From assembly GCF_900103455.1 (NCBI RefSeq), contig NZ_FNHI01000032.1:25772-89771 (forward strand): a stretch of DNA of 64,000 nt. Reading direction: 5' to 3'. Positions 54,049 to 62,861 of the stretch are shown here, piece by piece (within the stretch, counting starts at the first letter, position 1; each line of letters opens with the position of its first letter). This stretch comes from Streptomyces wuyuanensis. GTDB lineage: Bacteria; Actinomycetota; Actinomycetes; Streptomycetales; Streptomycetaceae. The position numbers and the translations under genes are program-made. The notes under the pieces are model-generated. The model searched no databases, was not told where the DNA came from, and saw only the letters and a list, made by a program, of their open reading frames with translations.

Positions 54049-55241
54049 CGAACGAGCAGGGGAACGTGCTTCCTCCGCGCGGCGACAGCACGGCGGACGG
54101 GGCGGACGCGCCCGCGCCCGTGCCCGTGCCCGTGCCCGTGTCCGCGCCCGACCCCGTGCCCGTACCTGTGCCCGACCCCGTGCCCGTACCTGTGCCCGAC
54201 CCCGTGCCCGTACCTGCGCCCGACCCCGTGCCCGCGCCCGGGTCGGCGCCGGCAGGGGTGCCGGACGCGCCGACCGTCCTGTACGTGCGCTTCCGCGGCG
54301 CCGGCGGGGAGGCGCCGGACGGTGCTGTCTACGCGGGGCTGCTCGGACTGCTCGGTGCGTTCACCCCGGTGGTGGAGGCGATCGGCCAGGACGGCGCTCT
54401 GGCCGATGTCCGGGGCGCGCTGCGGTACTTCGGCCGGGACGCCGCGGGGCTCGCCGCGGTGATAAGGGTGCGGGCCCTCGCCCTGTACGGCGTCGACTGC
54501 GTGATCGGTGCCGGGCCCAACCCGCTGCTCGCCAGGATGGCGGCGCGGGAGGCCGGCCCAGGCACGACCCTGGTCGTGGGCGACGCGGCGGAGTTCCTCG
54601 CCGGTCGCCCGGTCGCCGCGCTGCACGGCGTCGGCCCCGCGACGGCCCGCACCCTCTGCGGCTACGGGCTCGACACCGCCGGCCGGGTCGCCGCCGCCCC
54701 CCTCGCCGTGCTCCAGCGGATCCTCGGCGTACGCACGGGCCGAGAGGTATACGAGAAGGCGCACGGCATCGACCGGACCCGGGTCGTCCCCAACGCGGCG
54801 GCCCGCTCCGTGGCGGCCGAACGCACTTTCCCCCTGGACGAGCTGGACCGCGACCGCCATCGTCGCGCGCTGCTCTCGCTCACCGGTGAACTGGGGGCGA
54901 GGATGCGGGGGGAGGGCCAGGTGTGCCGCTCCCTGACGCTCACCGTGCGCTACGCCGACCGCACCACGACCACCAGGACCCGTGCCCTGGCCGAGCCGAC
55001 CGCGCACTCGGCGTCGCTCACCGGTGCCGCGTACAGGCTCCTGGACGCGCTCGGTCTGCAGCGCGCCCGCGTGCGTGCCCTCACGCTGCGCGCCGAGGGG
55101 CTGGTCCCCGCCGAACGGGCCGCACACCAGCTCACCTTCGACCCGACCGATGACAAAGCACGCCGGTTGGAGGCGGTTGCCGACCGGGCGCGGGCCAAGT
55201 TCGGCCCCCGCGCGGTCATTCCGGGCTCCCTCGCCGCATAA
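54045..55241 (+). CDS. Y-family polymerase-like protein (ImuB-type), probably inactive
   Basis: 398 aa from the ATG at 54045. After an 80-residue Pro/Val/Asp low-complexity leader comes a Y-family polymerase fold: palm/fingers to ~240, thumb with HGVGPATARTLCGYGL, and little finger. The catalytic Asp expected in the VDxDxF motif is absent (VLYVRFRG), and the SxDE motif is changed to GQDGALADV, so metal catalysis is unlikely. In mycobacteria ImuB is a non-catalytic scaffold for DnaE2, and this is the likely role. An imuA is not seen in the window. Confidence 0.85.
   Translation: MTNEQGNVLPPRGDSTADGADAPAPVPVPVPVSAPDPVPVPVPDPVPVPVPDPVPVPAPDPVPAPGSAPAGVPDAPTVLYVRFRGAGGEAPDGAVYAGLLGLLGAFTPVVEAIGQDGALADVRGALRYFGRDAAGLAAVIRVRALALYGVDCVIGAGPNPLLARMAAREAGPGTTLVVGDAAEFLAGRPVAALHGVGPATARTLCGYGLDTAGRVAAAPLAVLQRILGVRTGREVYEKAHGIDRTRVVPNAAARSVAAERTFPLDELDRDRHRRALLSLTGELGARMRGEGQVCRSLTLTVRYADRTTTTRTRALAEPTAHSASLTGAAYRLLDALGLQRARVRALTLRAEGLVPAERAAHQLTFDPTDDKARRLEAVADRARAKFGPRAVIPGSLAA
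54147..54240 (+). repeat. 24-bp tandem repeat inside the ImuB-like leader
   Basis: Three nearly identical 24-bp copies (54147-54170, 54171-54194, 54195-54218), then a partial fourth. They encode an octapeptide P-D-P-V-P-V-P-V from about residue 35. The array keeps the reading frame, so copy number may vary between strains. Confidence 0.85.
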
Positions 55242-55449
55242 GCCGCACCTCCGCGTTTCTGTGAGTAACCACACCATCACGGATCTTGACGGTGTTTCAG
55301 TTTTTACCGACGCGTAACTTTCCAGTCTTGGTTACCCGTGCGTACGTTTGACATGAGCACACCTCCCTTCTTGTGGTCCGGGCCGCAGGGCGAATCCCCA
55401 CATCCCCACATCAGCCTCGCATTCCCTTGAGCCGCAAGGAGATCGCACG

Positions 55450-56307
55450 ATGCTGTCCTGGAAGCGTGCCCTCAGACCGCTGACCGCCGCCCTGCTGGCG
55501 GTGGCGATCGGCCTCGCGCCGGCCGCCACCGCCCACGCAGCCGCTCCGTCGAGCGGCTGGAACAACTGGTCCTGCAAGCCCTCCTCCGCCCACCCGCGCC
55601 CGGTCGTCCTCGTCCACGGAACCTTCGGGAACTCCGTCGACAACTGGCTCGCCCTCGCGCCGTACCTCGTCAAGCGGGGCTACTGCGTCTTCTCGCTCGA
55701 CTACGGCCAGCTCCCGGGCGTTCCGTTCTTCCACGGTCTCGGCCCCATCGCGAAGTCGGCCGACCAGCTCGACGCGTACGTCGACCGGGTCCTCGCCGCC
55801 ACCGGAGCCGGCGAGGTGGATCTCGTCGGCCACTCGCAGGGCGGCATGATGCCGCGTCACTACCTGAAGTTCCTCGGCGGCGCCGACAAGGTGAACGCCC
55901 TCATCGGCCTCGCACCCGACAACCACGGGACGACGCTCCACGGGCTCACCGGCCTGCTCAAGTACTTCCCGGGCGCGGCGGACCTGCTCGACTCCGCGAC
56001 CCCCGGACTGGCCGACCAGATAGCCGGCTCCGCGTTCCTGACCAAGCTGAACGAGGGCGGCGACACCGTCCCCGGCGTCCGCTACACCGTCATCGCCACC
56101 AAGTACGACGAGGTCGTCACCCCCTGGCGGTCGGCCTTCCTCGACGGGCCGAACGTGAAGAACGTGACCTTGCAGGACCTGTGCGCCATCGACCTCTCGG
56201 AGCACGTGGCGATAGGGCTGTTCGACCGGATCGCGTACCACGAGGTGGCCAACGCCCTCGACCCGGCGAAGGCCAAACCGACGACCTGCGCGTCGGTCTT
56301 CGCATGA
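55450..56307 (+). CDS. Secreted alpha/beta hydrolase lipase (triacylglycerol lipase)
   Basis: 285 aa. Signal peptide ends near residue 30 (TAHA|AAPSSG). Lipase features: VVLVHGTFGNSVDNW oxyanion-hole segment, nucleophile GHSQGG with Ser129, DNHGTT, and His in SEHVAIG. Disulfide-forming Cys pairs are visible. Extracellular esterase or lipase of the LipA/EstA type. An AT-richer 208-bp upstream region with TTGACA at 55347 may hold the promoter, but no -10 is convincing. Confidence 0.92.
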   Translation: MLSWKRALRPLTAALLAVAIGLAPAATAHAAAPSSGWNNWSCKPSSAHPRPVVLVHGTFGNSVDNWLALAPYLVKRGYCVFSLDYGQLPGVPFFHGLGPIAKSADQLDAYVDRVLAATGAGEVDLVGHSQGGMMPRHYLKFLGGADKVNALIGLAPDNHGTTLHGLTGLLKYFPGAADLLDSATPGLADQIAGSAFLTKLNEGGDTVPGVRYTVIATKYDEVVTPWRSAFLDGPNVKNVTLQDLCAIDLSEHVAIGLFDRIAYHEVANALDPAKAKPTTCASVFA

Positions 56308-56428
56308 CCTGACGGCAGGCACCCGACCTGCTGGTCCTGCTGACGGCCGGCACCCTCACGGACCGTCCGTCCTGCGCGGAGCCGCGGTGGCGATCCCGCC
56401 GCGGCCACCCGCGCCATCTGCCGGGAAA

Positions 56429-56474
56429 CGGCGAAGGTGCCGCCGCGGACACACCGCGGGCGGCACCTTCGCCG
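56429..56474. terminator. Bidirectional terminator between lipase and LPMO
   Basis: CGGCGAAGGTGCCGCCGCGG (56429-56448) pairs with a 21-nt right arm (56454-56474) with one bulge, across loop ACACA. The genes on both sides converge here. Confidence 0.8.
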
Positions 56475-56491
56475 TTCTCCGTGCCCTCGGC

Positions 56492-57490
56492 TCAGCGGCC
56501 GGCCCTGCGACGGGTGGTAGCGAACACCACGGCCGCGCCCAGCGCGAGCACCGCGGCACCGCCGGCCGCGAGGTACGGGGTGTCGCCGTCGCCACCGGTC
56601 TCGGCGAGGTTCTCCCCGGCGCCGTTGGCCTCGGGGGCGTTGGCCTCGGCGCCGGCCCCGCCGTCCGTGCCCGACTCCGTCGCCGCCTTCGGGGTGGCGT
56701 CGGCGGGCTCGTTCGCGGCCGGCACCTCGGAGTGGTCGTCGCCGCCGTGACCGCCGTGGTCGACGGTGGACTCGTCCTGACCCTCCTCGATCTGCTCGTC
56801 CGAGGGCGCGGACGCGGTCGGCGCCGGGGCGCCGCCCCCCGCGGAACCGCCGCCGTCCTGTCCGAACACCACGTCCGAGCACGTGTAGAAGGCCTCGGGC
56901 GAGTCCGACCGCTGCCAGATCGAGTAGACCAGGTGCCGCCCCGACTTCGCGGGCACGGTGCCGTCGAAGACGTACTCACCGTTCACCAGCTTCGGGTCCG
57001 TGACCTTGGCGAACGGCTGGGCCTCCAGGTCCGACCACGCGAGCGGCTTCGACGGGTCGTAACCGTCCTTCGTGATGTACAGCTCGAAGGAGCCCTTGTG
57101 CGGGGCGGTGGCCTTGTAGTGGAACGTGTGGTTGCCGGCCGCGAGCTTCGACGCGGGCCAGTCGGCGCGCGGCAGGTCCAGGCCCTTGTACTTGTCCCGG
57201 TTCGCGCTGCACAGCTTGCCGTCCGGGATCAGCGACTTGTGGTTGCCCGCGGCGTTGGCGATGTTGACCTCGTTCCAGTCGTAGAACGCCTGCGCCCCGC
57301 TGGCCGCGACCGCCGACTTGCACGCCGCGGAGTCGGGGCTCTCGGGCCCTTCGGCGTAACACGCGGACACCCGGCTCACCGGATCCGTCATCGACCCGTG
57401 CGCGACGGCCGGCGAGGCGGCGAGCGCGGTGAGCGCGAGCGGCGCGATCCCGAGCGCGGCGACGGTGGCGGCCCTGCGGCGAGCGGTCAT
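56492..57490 (-). CDS. AA10 lytic polysaccharide monooxygenase with LAETG wall anchor
   Basis: 332 aa. Signal peptide is cleaved before His31 (SPAVA|HGSM), the first copper ligand of the histidine brace; the second is probably in KATAPHKG. AA10 core to ~225 (WSDLEAQPFAKV, SGRHLVYSIWQRSDSPEAFY), then a Ser/Glu/Gly-rich linker, and a cell-wall sorting signal LAETG (295-299) with hydrophobic segment and RRR tail. Oxidatively cleaves chitin or cellulose; the sorting signal is LAxTG, the sortase E type in Streptomyces. ATG start after AAGGAGATCCTC. Confidence 0.93.
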   Translation of the reverse strand: MTARRRAATVAALGIAPLALTALAASPAVAHGSMTDPVSRVSACYAEGPESPDSAACKSAVAASGAQAFYDWNEVNIANAAGNHKSLIPDGKLCSANRDKYKGLDLPRADWPASKLAAGNHTFHYKATAPHKGSFELYITKDGYDPSKPLAWSDLEAQPFAKVTDPKLVNGEYVFDGTVPAKSGRHLVYSIWQRSDSPEAFYTCSDVVFGQDGGGSAGGGAPAPTASAPSDEQIEEGQDESTVDHGGHGGDDHSEVPAANEPADATPKAATESGTDGGAGAEANAPEANGAGENLAETGGDGDTPYLAAGGAAVLALGAAVVFATTRRRAGR

Positions 57491-57841
57491 GGTGAGGATC
57501 TCCTTCGAGAGCGGTGTTGGGGGAAGGAAGGGTCCCGGGCACGGGCCCGCACCGCGGTGCAGCCCCCCGAACCATCAGCGGCACCGACGCCGGACCCCGC
57601 CCGGCGATCAGCAAGCTAGCCCGTCAAAACGCCGAAACGGGCTGCTGGGGCGGAGTGATGGCGATCCTTATGGTCGTTTTAAGGGTGGGGTAAGAGCAGG
57701 CTCAGGAACGCTGCGGAGCGTGGGCGAGCGACCACGGGGTACCGGGCCCCGCGCTCCGTGGTCGGTCCACTGGCAGCCACCCGGTGTCGCCTCCGGTGGC
57801 GCCCCGCGTGGCTCCCCGTCGAGTGCCTCCGCGGCAGCGGT

Positions 57842-57886
57842 CACGTCCGCTGGAGTGGTGTATCGACGGCCACTCCAGCGGACGTG
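57842..57886. terminator. Perfect 17-bp inverted repeat, terminator of Imm10 gene
   Basis: CACGTCCGCTGGAGTGG (57842-57858) and its complement (57870-57886) enclose an 11-nt loop. It is 80 bp beyond the Imm10 stop, on the correct side for a minus-strand terminator. The region 57491-57967 holds no other supported gene. Confidence 0.6.
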
Positions 57887-57967
57887 CCCTCAACCGCGTT
57901 CTTTCACTGCCCTTGGTGTCAACTGCTGATGTCAGCCGCAAACGACAGGCTGTGACAGCTTCCGGCG

Positions 57968-58381
57968 CTACACCATGATCAGTCTTGGGCGCGCATTTGC
58001 TCGTCCGTACGCCAAGATCCGGGGCAGCACCTCACGCATGCGCGCCACATCTCCTGCCGGTGCACGGAGCACGACCTCGATGACGTGGTCCTCCAAGTCA
58101 AGGTCGTCCAAAGACTCAGGGTCCAAGGTCACGCGCAGCAGGTCCTGACCGAACTCCAACATGCGTACGCAGCCATAGGCAGTGCTCTGGTCGGGCGTGA
58201 CGAGGCAGTACGTATCCATGCCCAGGGACACCTCCTGTGCGTCCGGCTCCTCGAAGCCGCACATGAAGTGCAGAGAGAAGCTCTCCTCGTCTTCGGACTC
58301 GGCCACACCCGCTTGCAGGCAAGGCTCCTGGTCCGGGTCATCGATCCCCCAGGCAAACTGCGCAGTGAACCTGTACGTCAT
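57968..58381 (-). CDS. Imm10-family immunity protein, apparently orphan
   Basis: 137 aa. The family pattern is clear: the EEPDAQEVSLGMDTYCLVTP-type stretch, QSTAYGCVRMLEFG, and the ending ILAYGRANARPRLIMV. Imm10 proteins protect cells from cognate polymorphic toxins. No toxin gene is in the window, so this is either an orphan immunity gene or the relic of a lost toxin locus. Neighbouring gene on the same strand is a frameshifted DUF1963-type gene. Confidence 0.85.
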   Translation of the reverse strand: MTYRFTAQFAWGIDDPDQEPCLQAGVAESEDEESFSLHFMCGFEEPDAQEVSLGMDTYCLVTPDQSTAYGCVRMLEFGQDLLRVTLDPESLDDLDLEDHVIEVVLRAPAGDVARMREVLPRILAYGRANARPRLIMV

Positions 58382-58465
58382 GAACGCGTCCTGGCAGGCG
58401 GCCCCGACAACAGAGTTCTGCTGCGGTACGGGATCGGCGACCGCGGCCTTGGTCTGGAGCCGGCC

Positions 58466-59144
58466 CTATGCCGCCTCCCACCTGAAGCGACCCTCCAAGC
58501 GGTCCGGGCTGAGGTAGGCATATCCATAGCCATGGGCGAAGTTCAGGAAGTACCGCTCGTCGAGGTCGGTGCCTGCCAGGCAGAAGAAGAAGCGCCACGG
58601 TGCCTCGACCCCGGCCCACTCGGAATACCCGGGTCGGCCTCCGAGGTAGTCGCTGGCGTCGATGGTGCCGTACTTCTCGAACTCGTGCTCCACCTCGGCC
58701 GGTACCGGCGACAGGTCGATGCGGAACTCGACGGGCACCTTTTCCTCACAGGGACCGAACCGCCAAAGCGAGCGTCCCGTCGTCCCGGCAGGCCCGATGG
58801 TGGCGAACCGGGGGATTCGGCCTCCCGGCTGGATGAGCAGAACGGCTTCACCGTCTTCCGCATCCACGCCACCGGTCTCGTAGTCGTCGTAGGACAGGAA
58901 GAGATACGCCATCCGCCGCCCCTCCCCGGGCTCCGCGGGGACGGGGAACTTTGAAGTCCAGTGGCTCCCCGGTCCTGGGGTGCACAGGCCAGCAGGGCTC
59001 GCCACGCCACACGGGCTCACCGCCCAGCTTGGGGACGGGCTCGGTGATGGGCTCCTCGACGGCGTGGAACGTCATCTCCAGCCGGGGGAGATACCCGGCG
59101 TCGTACGGACCCTCGGCCCCCACGACAGGACGCGGCAGCAACAT
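58466..59144 (-). pseudogene. Frameshifted DUF1963/YwqG-like gene
   Basis: Two frames together encode one protein. Frame 1 (ATG at 59144) gives LEMTFHAVEEPITEPVPKLG and EPCWPVHPRTGEPLDF; frame 2 continues KFPVPAEPGEG, AYLFLSYDDYETGGVDAEDG and ends YGYAYLSPDRLEGRFRW. The break is near 58950, where the spacing fits loss of about five bases (span 679 bp, 684 would be in frame). DUF1963 proteins are of unknown function, often near toxin immunity genes. Sequencing error is the alternative to a true mutation. Confidence 0.8.
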
Positions 59145-59405
59145 GCCCGGAACTGTAACCGTCGGCTCTGACCGGCCCCGCCACCGGCGTCGTGCTCCAG
59201 CTCGCCACTCGGCGCCCCGGCCGCCGGGTCCTGCCGGCCTCGTACCGCCCCGGCCGCTTGGGTCGACCGGGTTCCCACTTCACGGTCGGCCTCCGTGCCG
59301 CCGGTCCGCCGACGTCCGTCGACTCCCCTCGGGCCGTGCGGTTCCTGGGATAAGATCACGCCGGCTGCGGATCGTCGCGGCCGGCGCCGTACCGAAGAGG
59401 GAGCC

Positions 59406-61424
59406 ATGTGGCGAACGCTGGCCAGTGCGGTGGCCGGTCTGCTCGTGCTCTTCGTCGGCAGTCTTGCCTTCAACGCCGCGTCCGGGCAGAGCCGCTGGCC
59501 GGGGCCGCTCGACTTCGTGCGCGTCCACCCGTGGGTGGTGCTCCTCGCCCTGATACCCCTGGCGTTGACCGGGCTGTGGCAGGCGCCGCGCCGCGACCGT
59601 GCGCGGGTACCGCTCGAGCCCGTGACGTACCGGCTGCCCCCGCGCAACGCCAACTTCACCGGCCGTGACGCCGCATTGCGGGAGTTGCGGCAGCGCCTCA
59701 CCTCGATGAACGACGTCGCGACGCTGGCCGTGCACGGGCTGGGCGGCGTCGGCAAGACCCAGCTCGCCGTCGAGTACGCCTACCGCTACCTGTCGAAGTA
59801 CCGCTTCGTCGCGTTCGTGGACGCCGAGCACCCCGATCTGGTGGCGCGGCAGTTCGTGTCGCTGGCCGGCGAGCTGGGGCTGGCGGAGGTGAACTCCGAA
59901 CAGGCCATTCCCCGTGTGTACGGCGGCTTGCGTGACCGCAGGCCCTGGCTGATCATCTTCGACAACGGGGAGAAACCCGGCACGCTGACGCACGCGCTGC
60001 CGTCGGGCGGCCTGGCGGGCAACGGCCATGTCATCGTCACGACCAGGGTGAACGGCTGGTCGAGCAGAGCCGACGTCATCGACCTGGACGTGTTCACCAG
60101 GCGGGAGTCGCTGGAGCTGCTGGTCCGGCGGGTGCCCGGCACGACCGCGGAGGTGGCGGACCGGATCGCCGGGCAACTGGGCGATCTGCCGCTGGCGTTG
60201 GAGCAGGCGGCCGGATACATGGGCTACAACCACACGGCGCCCGAAGAGTACCTGTCCCTGCTGACGTCACGGCTGGAGGACATGATCGGGCAGGGCGAGC
60301 TGGCGAACCGGCCGGCGGTGGTGGTCGCGACCCTGTGGCAGATCAGTGTGCGAAGGCTGGAGACGGAGCAGCCCGATGCGGTCCGGCTGCTGGAGCTGTG
60401 TGCCCTGCTCGCGCCGGAGCCGATCCCGCTGGACCTGTTCACCGGCAGCCCCGACGTTCTGAACATACCCGCAGCCGACCCGCTGGCCTGGGACACGACG
60501 GTCGGCGCCCTGGCCGGACTGGGTCTCGCGAGGCGCGGGAGCGCCTCACTGCTGCTGCACCGGCTGGTTCAGGCCGCCGTCCGGGCGGCGATGCCGGAGG
60601 CGGTGCGCACGGATGCCCGGGTCAGGCTGTGCCGCGCCCTGCTCGCGGCCGTGCCGCAGGACATCCACGCCGACCCGAACGCGCGGCCGCGCTGGCAGGA
60701 GCTGCTCCCGCACGTCATCGCGCTGGCCACGGACGAGCCACCGGCCGAGTGCGCCGCCGAGACCGCGGTGCTGCTGAGGCTGGCGTCGGAGTTCCTCATC
60801 CAGATCGGGGACTGCTCGGTCGCGCTGCCCCTGTGTGAACGTGCCCTCGCGATCGACGAGTCCCTCGGCGGCCGGGAGGCGGAGGTCGGCTTCGACCTGG
60901 TCACCCTGGCGCAGATCCACCGGGACCTCGGCGCGCCGGAGAGGGCACGCCCGCTGGCGGAACGCGCACTGCACCTGCACGATTCCTGCCTGTCGGCGGA
61001 CAGCCCCGCCATTGCCACGGACCTGGCCACGCTGGCGCGGATACTGTGCCTTCTCGACGAGCACGGGGCGGCGCGGCCACTGGCCGAGCGGGCGCTGCGG
61101 ATCGACGAGGCGGCGTACGGGCCGCACGACCCCTACGTGAGCTTCGACCTGGTGGCGCTGGCGAACGTCCACGTCGACCTCGGCGACTACGCCACGGCCG
61201 TGCCGCTCATCTCGCGGGCGCTGCGGATCCGGGAGGCCAGTTACGCGCCGGACCACCTGTACATCGGGTACGTCCTGCTGTTCCAGGCCCGGGTGCTGCA
61301 CCACTTGAACGATCCGACCGCAGTGGATCTCGCGCGCCGAGGCGCGCAGATCCTGCACACCCAGCTGGGCAGGACCCACCCCAAGACCGAGGATGCGTTC
61401 GCCCTGGTCGACCGCCTACGTTGA
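59406..61424 (+). CDS. Membrane-anchored NB-ARC/TPR protein (STAND NTPase)
   Basis: 672 aa from the ATG at 59406 (AGAGGGAG site). Two N-terminal TMs (LLVLFVGSLAFNA; HPWVVLLALIPLALTGLW), then an NB-ARC NTPase with Walker A GLGGVGKT at 111-118, Walker B-like WLIIFDNGEKPG, and GDLPLALEQAAGYMG; winged-helix region ~340-400; TPRs from about 470 (GAPERARPLAERALHLHDSC-type repeats). A STAND switch sensing an unknown signal at the membrane. It is related in its NB-ARC part to FxsT but stands alone. Confidence 0.88.
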   Translation: MWRTLASAVAGLLVLFVGSLAFNAASGQSRWPGPLDFVRVHPWVVLLALIPLALTGLWQAPRRDRARVPLEPVTYRLPPRNANFTGRDAALRELRQRLTSMNDVATLAVHGLGGVGKTQLAVEYAYRYLSKYRFVAFVDAEHPDLVARQFVSLAGELGLAEVNSEQAIPRVYGGLRDRRPWLIIFDNGEKPGTLTHALPSGGLAGNGHVIVTTRVNGWSSRADVIDLDVFTRRESLELLVRRVPGTTAEVADRIAGQLGDLPLALEQAAGYMGYNHTAPEEYLSLLTSRLEDMIGQGELANRPAVVVATLWQISVRRLETEQPDAVRLLELCALLAPEPIPLDLFTGSPDVLNIPAADPLAWDTTVGALAGLGLARRGSASLLLHRLVQAAVRAAMPEAVRTDARVRLCRALLAAVPQDIHADPNARPRWQELLPHVIALATDEPPAECAAETAVLLRLASEFLIQIGDCSVALPLCERALAIDESLGGREAEVGFDLVTLAQIHRDLGAPERARPLAERALHLHDSCLSADSPAIATDLATLARILCLLDEHGAARPLAERALRIDEAAYGPHDPYVSFDLVALANVHVDLGDYATAVPLISRALRIREASYAPDHLYIGYVLLFQARVLHHLNDPTAVDLARRGAQILHTQLGRTHPKTEDAFALVDRLR

Positions 61425-61465
61425 CGGCGCCCCGTCCGCGCCGGCGGCATGGTGCGCGGCCGGGC

Positions 61466-61789
61466 TCACACGGCCAGCGCCGGACGAACGCTGAAGAGCA
61501 CGCCCGCGCCGGTGAGCTGCAGGAGGCGTCGCCCCTGTTCCTGCATGCCGTAGAGCTCCAGTGCCCCGTTCTCGGCTTCGGCGCGCAGGCGGAGGACCAG
61601 CAGCATGTTGAGGCCGCTGGAGTCCATGAAGGAGACGCCCGACAGGTCCAGGCCGAGTGTTCTGCCCGTGAGTGACACGGTGTCGGTGACCCGGGTTACG
61701 CGGGGGCAGGTGTCGGAGTCCAGTTCGCCGGTCAGAGTCACCACGGTCCGGTCCGGACGCTCGGTGACGCCCACGTGGAAAGTGCGCAT
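61466..61789 (-). CDS. STAS-domain anti-sigma factor antagonist
   Basis: 107 aa, single STAS domain. The phosphorylatable serine lies in SFMDSSGLNML (Ser57/58), with VVTLTGELDSDTCPRVT before it. Unphosphorylated forms bind an anti-sigma factor and free a sigma factor. The partner kinase and sigma are not in the window. ATG start at 61789. Confidence 0.88.
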   Translation of the reverse strand: MRTFHVGVTERPDRTVVTLTGELDSDTCPRVTRVTDTVSLTGRTLGLDLSGVSFMDSSGLNMLLVLRLRAEAENGALELYGMQEQGRRLLQLTGAGVLFSVRPALAV

Positions 61790-62146
61790 GTCATGCCCAC
61801 CGTTCGGGTTCGGAGCCCATCACGGTCGGCTTCCGTACGGGAAGAGGGCCGTCAAGCGCGCGGCGTCGTGCCGCCCAAAGCCGAGCAAGACCACCCGTAC
61901 CTTCCATCGGTCACCGTATGTGACCGCTCGGCAGCGCGGGGTCTCCCACCAGACCAGGCTGGTTGCCCCGAGCGTGTCACATCCGTGGTCGAGACGCCAG
62001 GCCGCCCCCGGGCCGGGGGCCGCCGCCCGGGGAACTCGCGGTCGCAACAGCGCAGTTCGGCCCACCTTCGGCCCCGCGGCGGTGGCCCCTCCGTGGATCC
62101 GCGCCCGACGGCGGTGGCATGCCGCGCAGGATGACGCCCCGCACCG
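61790..62146. other. 357-bp region without confident gene
   Basis: A minus-strand frame (61820-62065) ends with protein-like WKVRVVLLGFGRHDAARL, but codon bias is weak and the start is unsupported. Nothing else is evident; the STAS promoter must lie in this region. Confidence 0.35.
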
Positions 62147-62644
62147 CTACTTCTGGAAGTAGCGCGTCCCCTTGTCGACCATGTGGGAGGCGTAGACGCG
62201 GCCCAGCGTCGGAGTGTCCCGGTAGAAGCCCACATGGCCCTTGGACATGTCCACCACGACCGGGCGTGCGAAACAGGCGAAGCGATTGCGCTGCTGTTCC
62301 TGCGCCCAGGCCATGGCCGCCGGGTCGACCCGCTGGCTCACCAGGACGGGAAAGGCGGCGACCCCGGTCTGCAGTCCGACCGGCAGGCCTCCCTTGTTGG
62401 CGCGGGCGTAGTCCAGGACCTGCCAGGTGAAGGACTCGACGGCCGGCACCGTGATCTCCGGCACGGCGGCGACCGCCGTGAAGAGGTGCAGTTTGGTGGC
62501 CGCCCACTTCAGCCGGAAGTCGGCGCGCCGGCCGACGAGCACGGAGGCGCCGTGCCACTGCTCCAGGCGCGGGGCGCAGCCGTCGGCCGCCAGCCGGTGT
62601 TCGACGAACTGCAGATAGGTCTGGACTGCGGTCGCTTCGGTCAT
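62147..62644 (-). CDS. Hypothetical cytoplasmic protein
   Basis: 165 aa from the ATG at 62644. Alpha/beta protein with no signal or TM; segments FVEHRLAADGCAPRLEQWHG, ESFTWQVLDYARANKGGLP and VVDMSKGHVGFYRDTPTLG. It resembles conserved actinomycete hypothetical proteins, but I cannot name the family. Single gene. Confidence 0.65.
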   Translation of the reverse strand: MTEATAVQTYLQFVEHRLAADGCAPRLEQWHGASVLVGRRADFRLKWAATKLHLFTAVAAVPEITVPAVESFTWQVLDYARANKGGLPVGLQTGVAAFPVLVSQRVDPAAMAWAQEQQRNRFACFARPVVVDMSKGHVGFYRDTPTLGRVYASHMVDKGTRYFQK

Positions 62645-62861
62645 GCGCAGATCATCGCCGAGCGACGCGAGGCGGCCGCGGGCGGGGGCCGGGACGCAAC
62701 CGCCGCCGGGGGAGCGGCACTGTCCGGACCAAGCCCCGCTTGTCACGCTCTGCCCGACCTGTCAAGCAACGAGCTCCCGGGACTGCCGCCGTCCCCACCG
62801 GCCGCAGGACGCTGGATCCCCGACCGCGACATCCGCGGCGTCAGCGCACGTGGGAGGCGTC

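Noticed and set aside
58848..59144. Separate 98-residue gene
   Set aside because: Its sequence joins directly to the next frame to give one DUF1963-like protein, so it is the first part of a frameshifted gene.
61820..62065. 81-codon minus-strand frame
   Set aside because: The C-terminus looks protein-like, but the start, ribosome site and codon bias are unconvincing; recorded only as a note on the gap.
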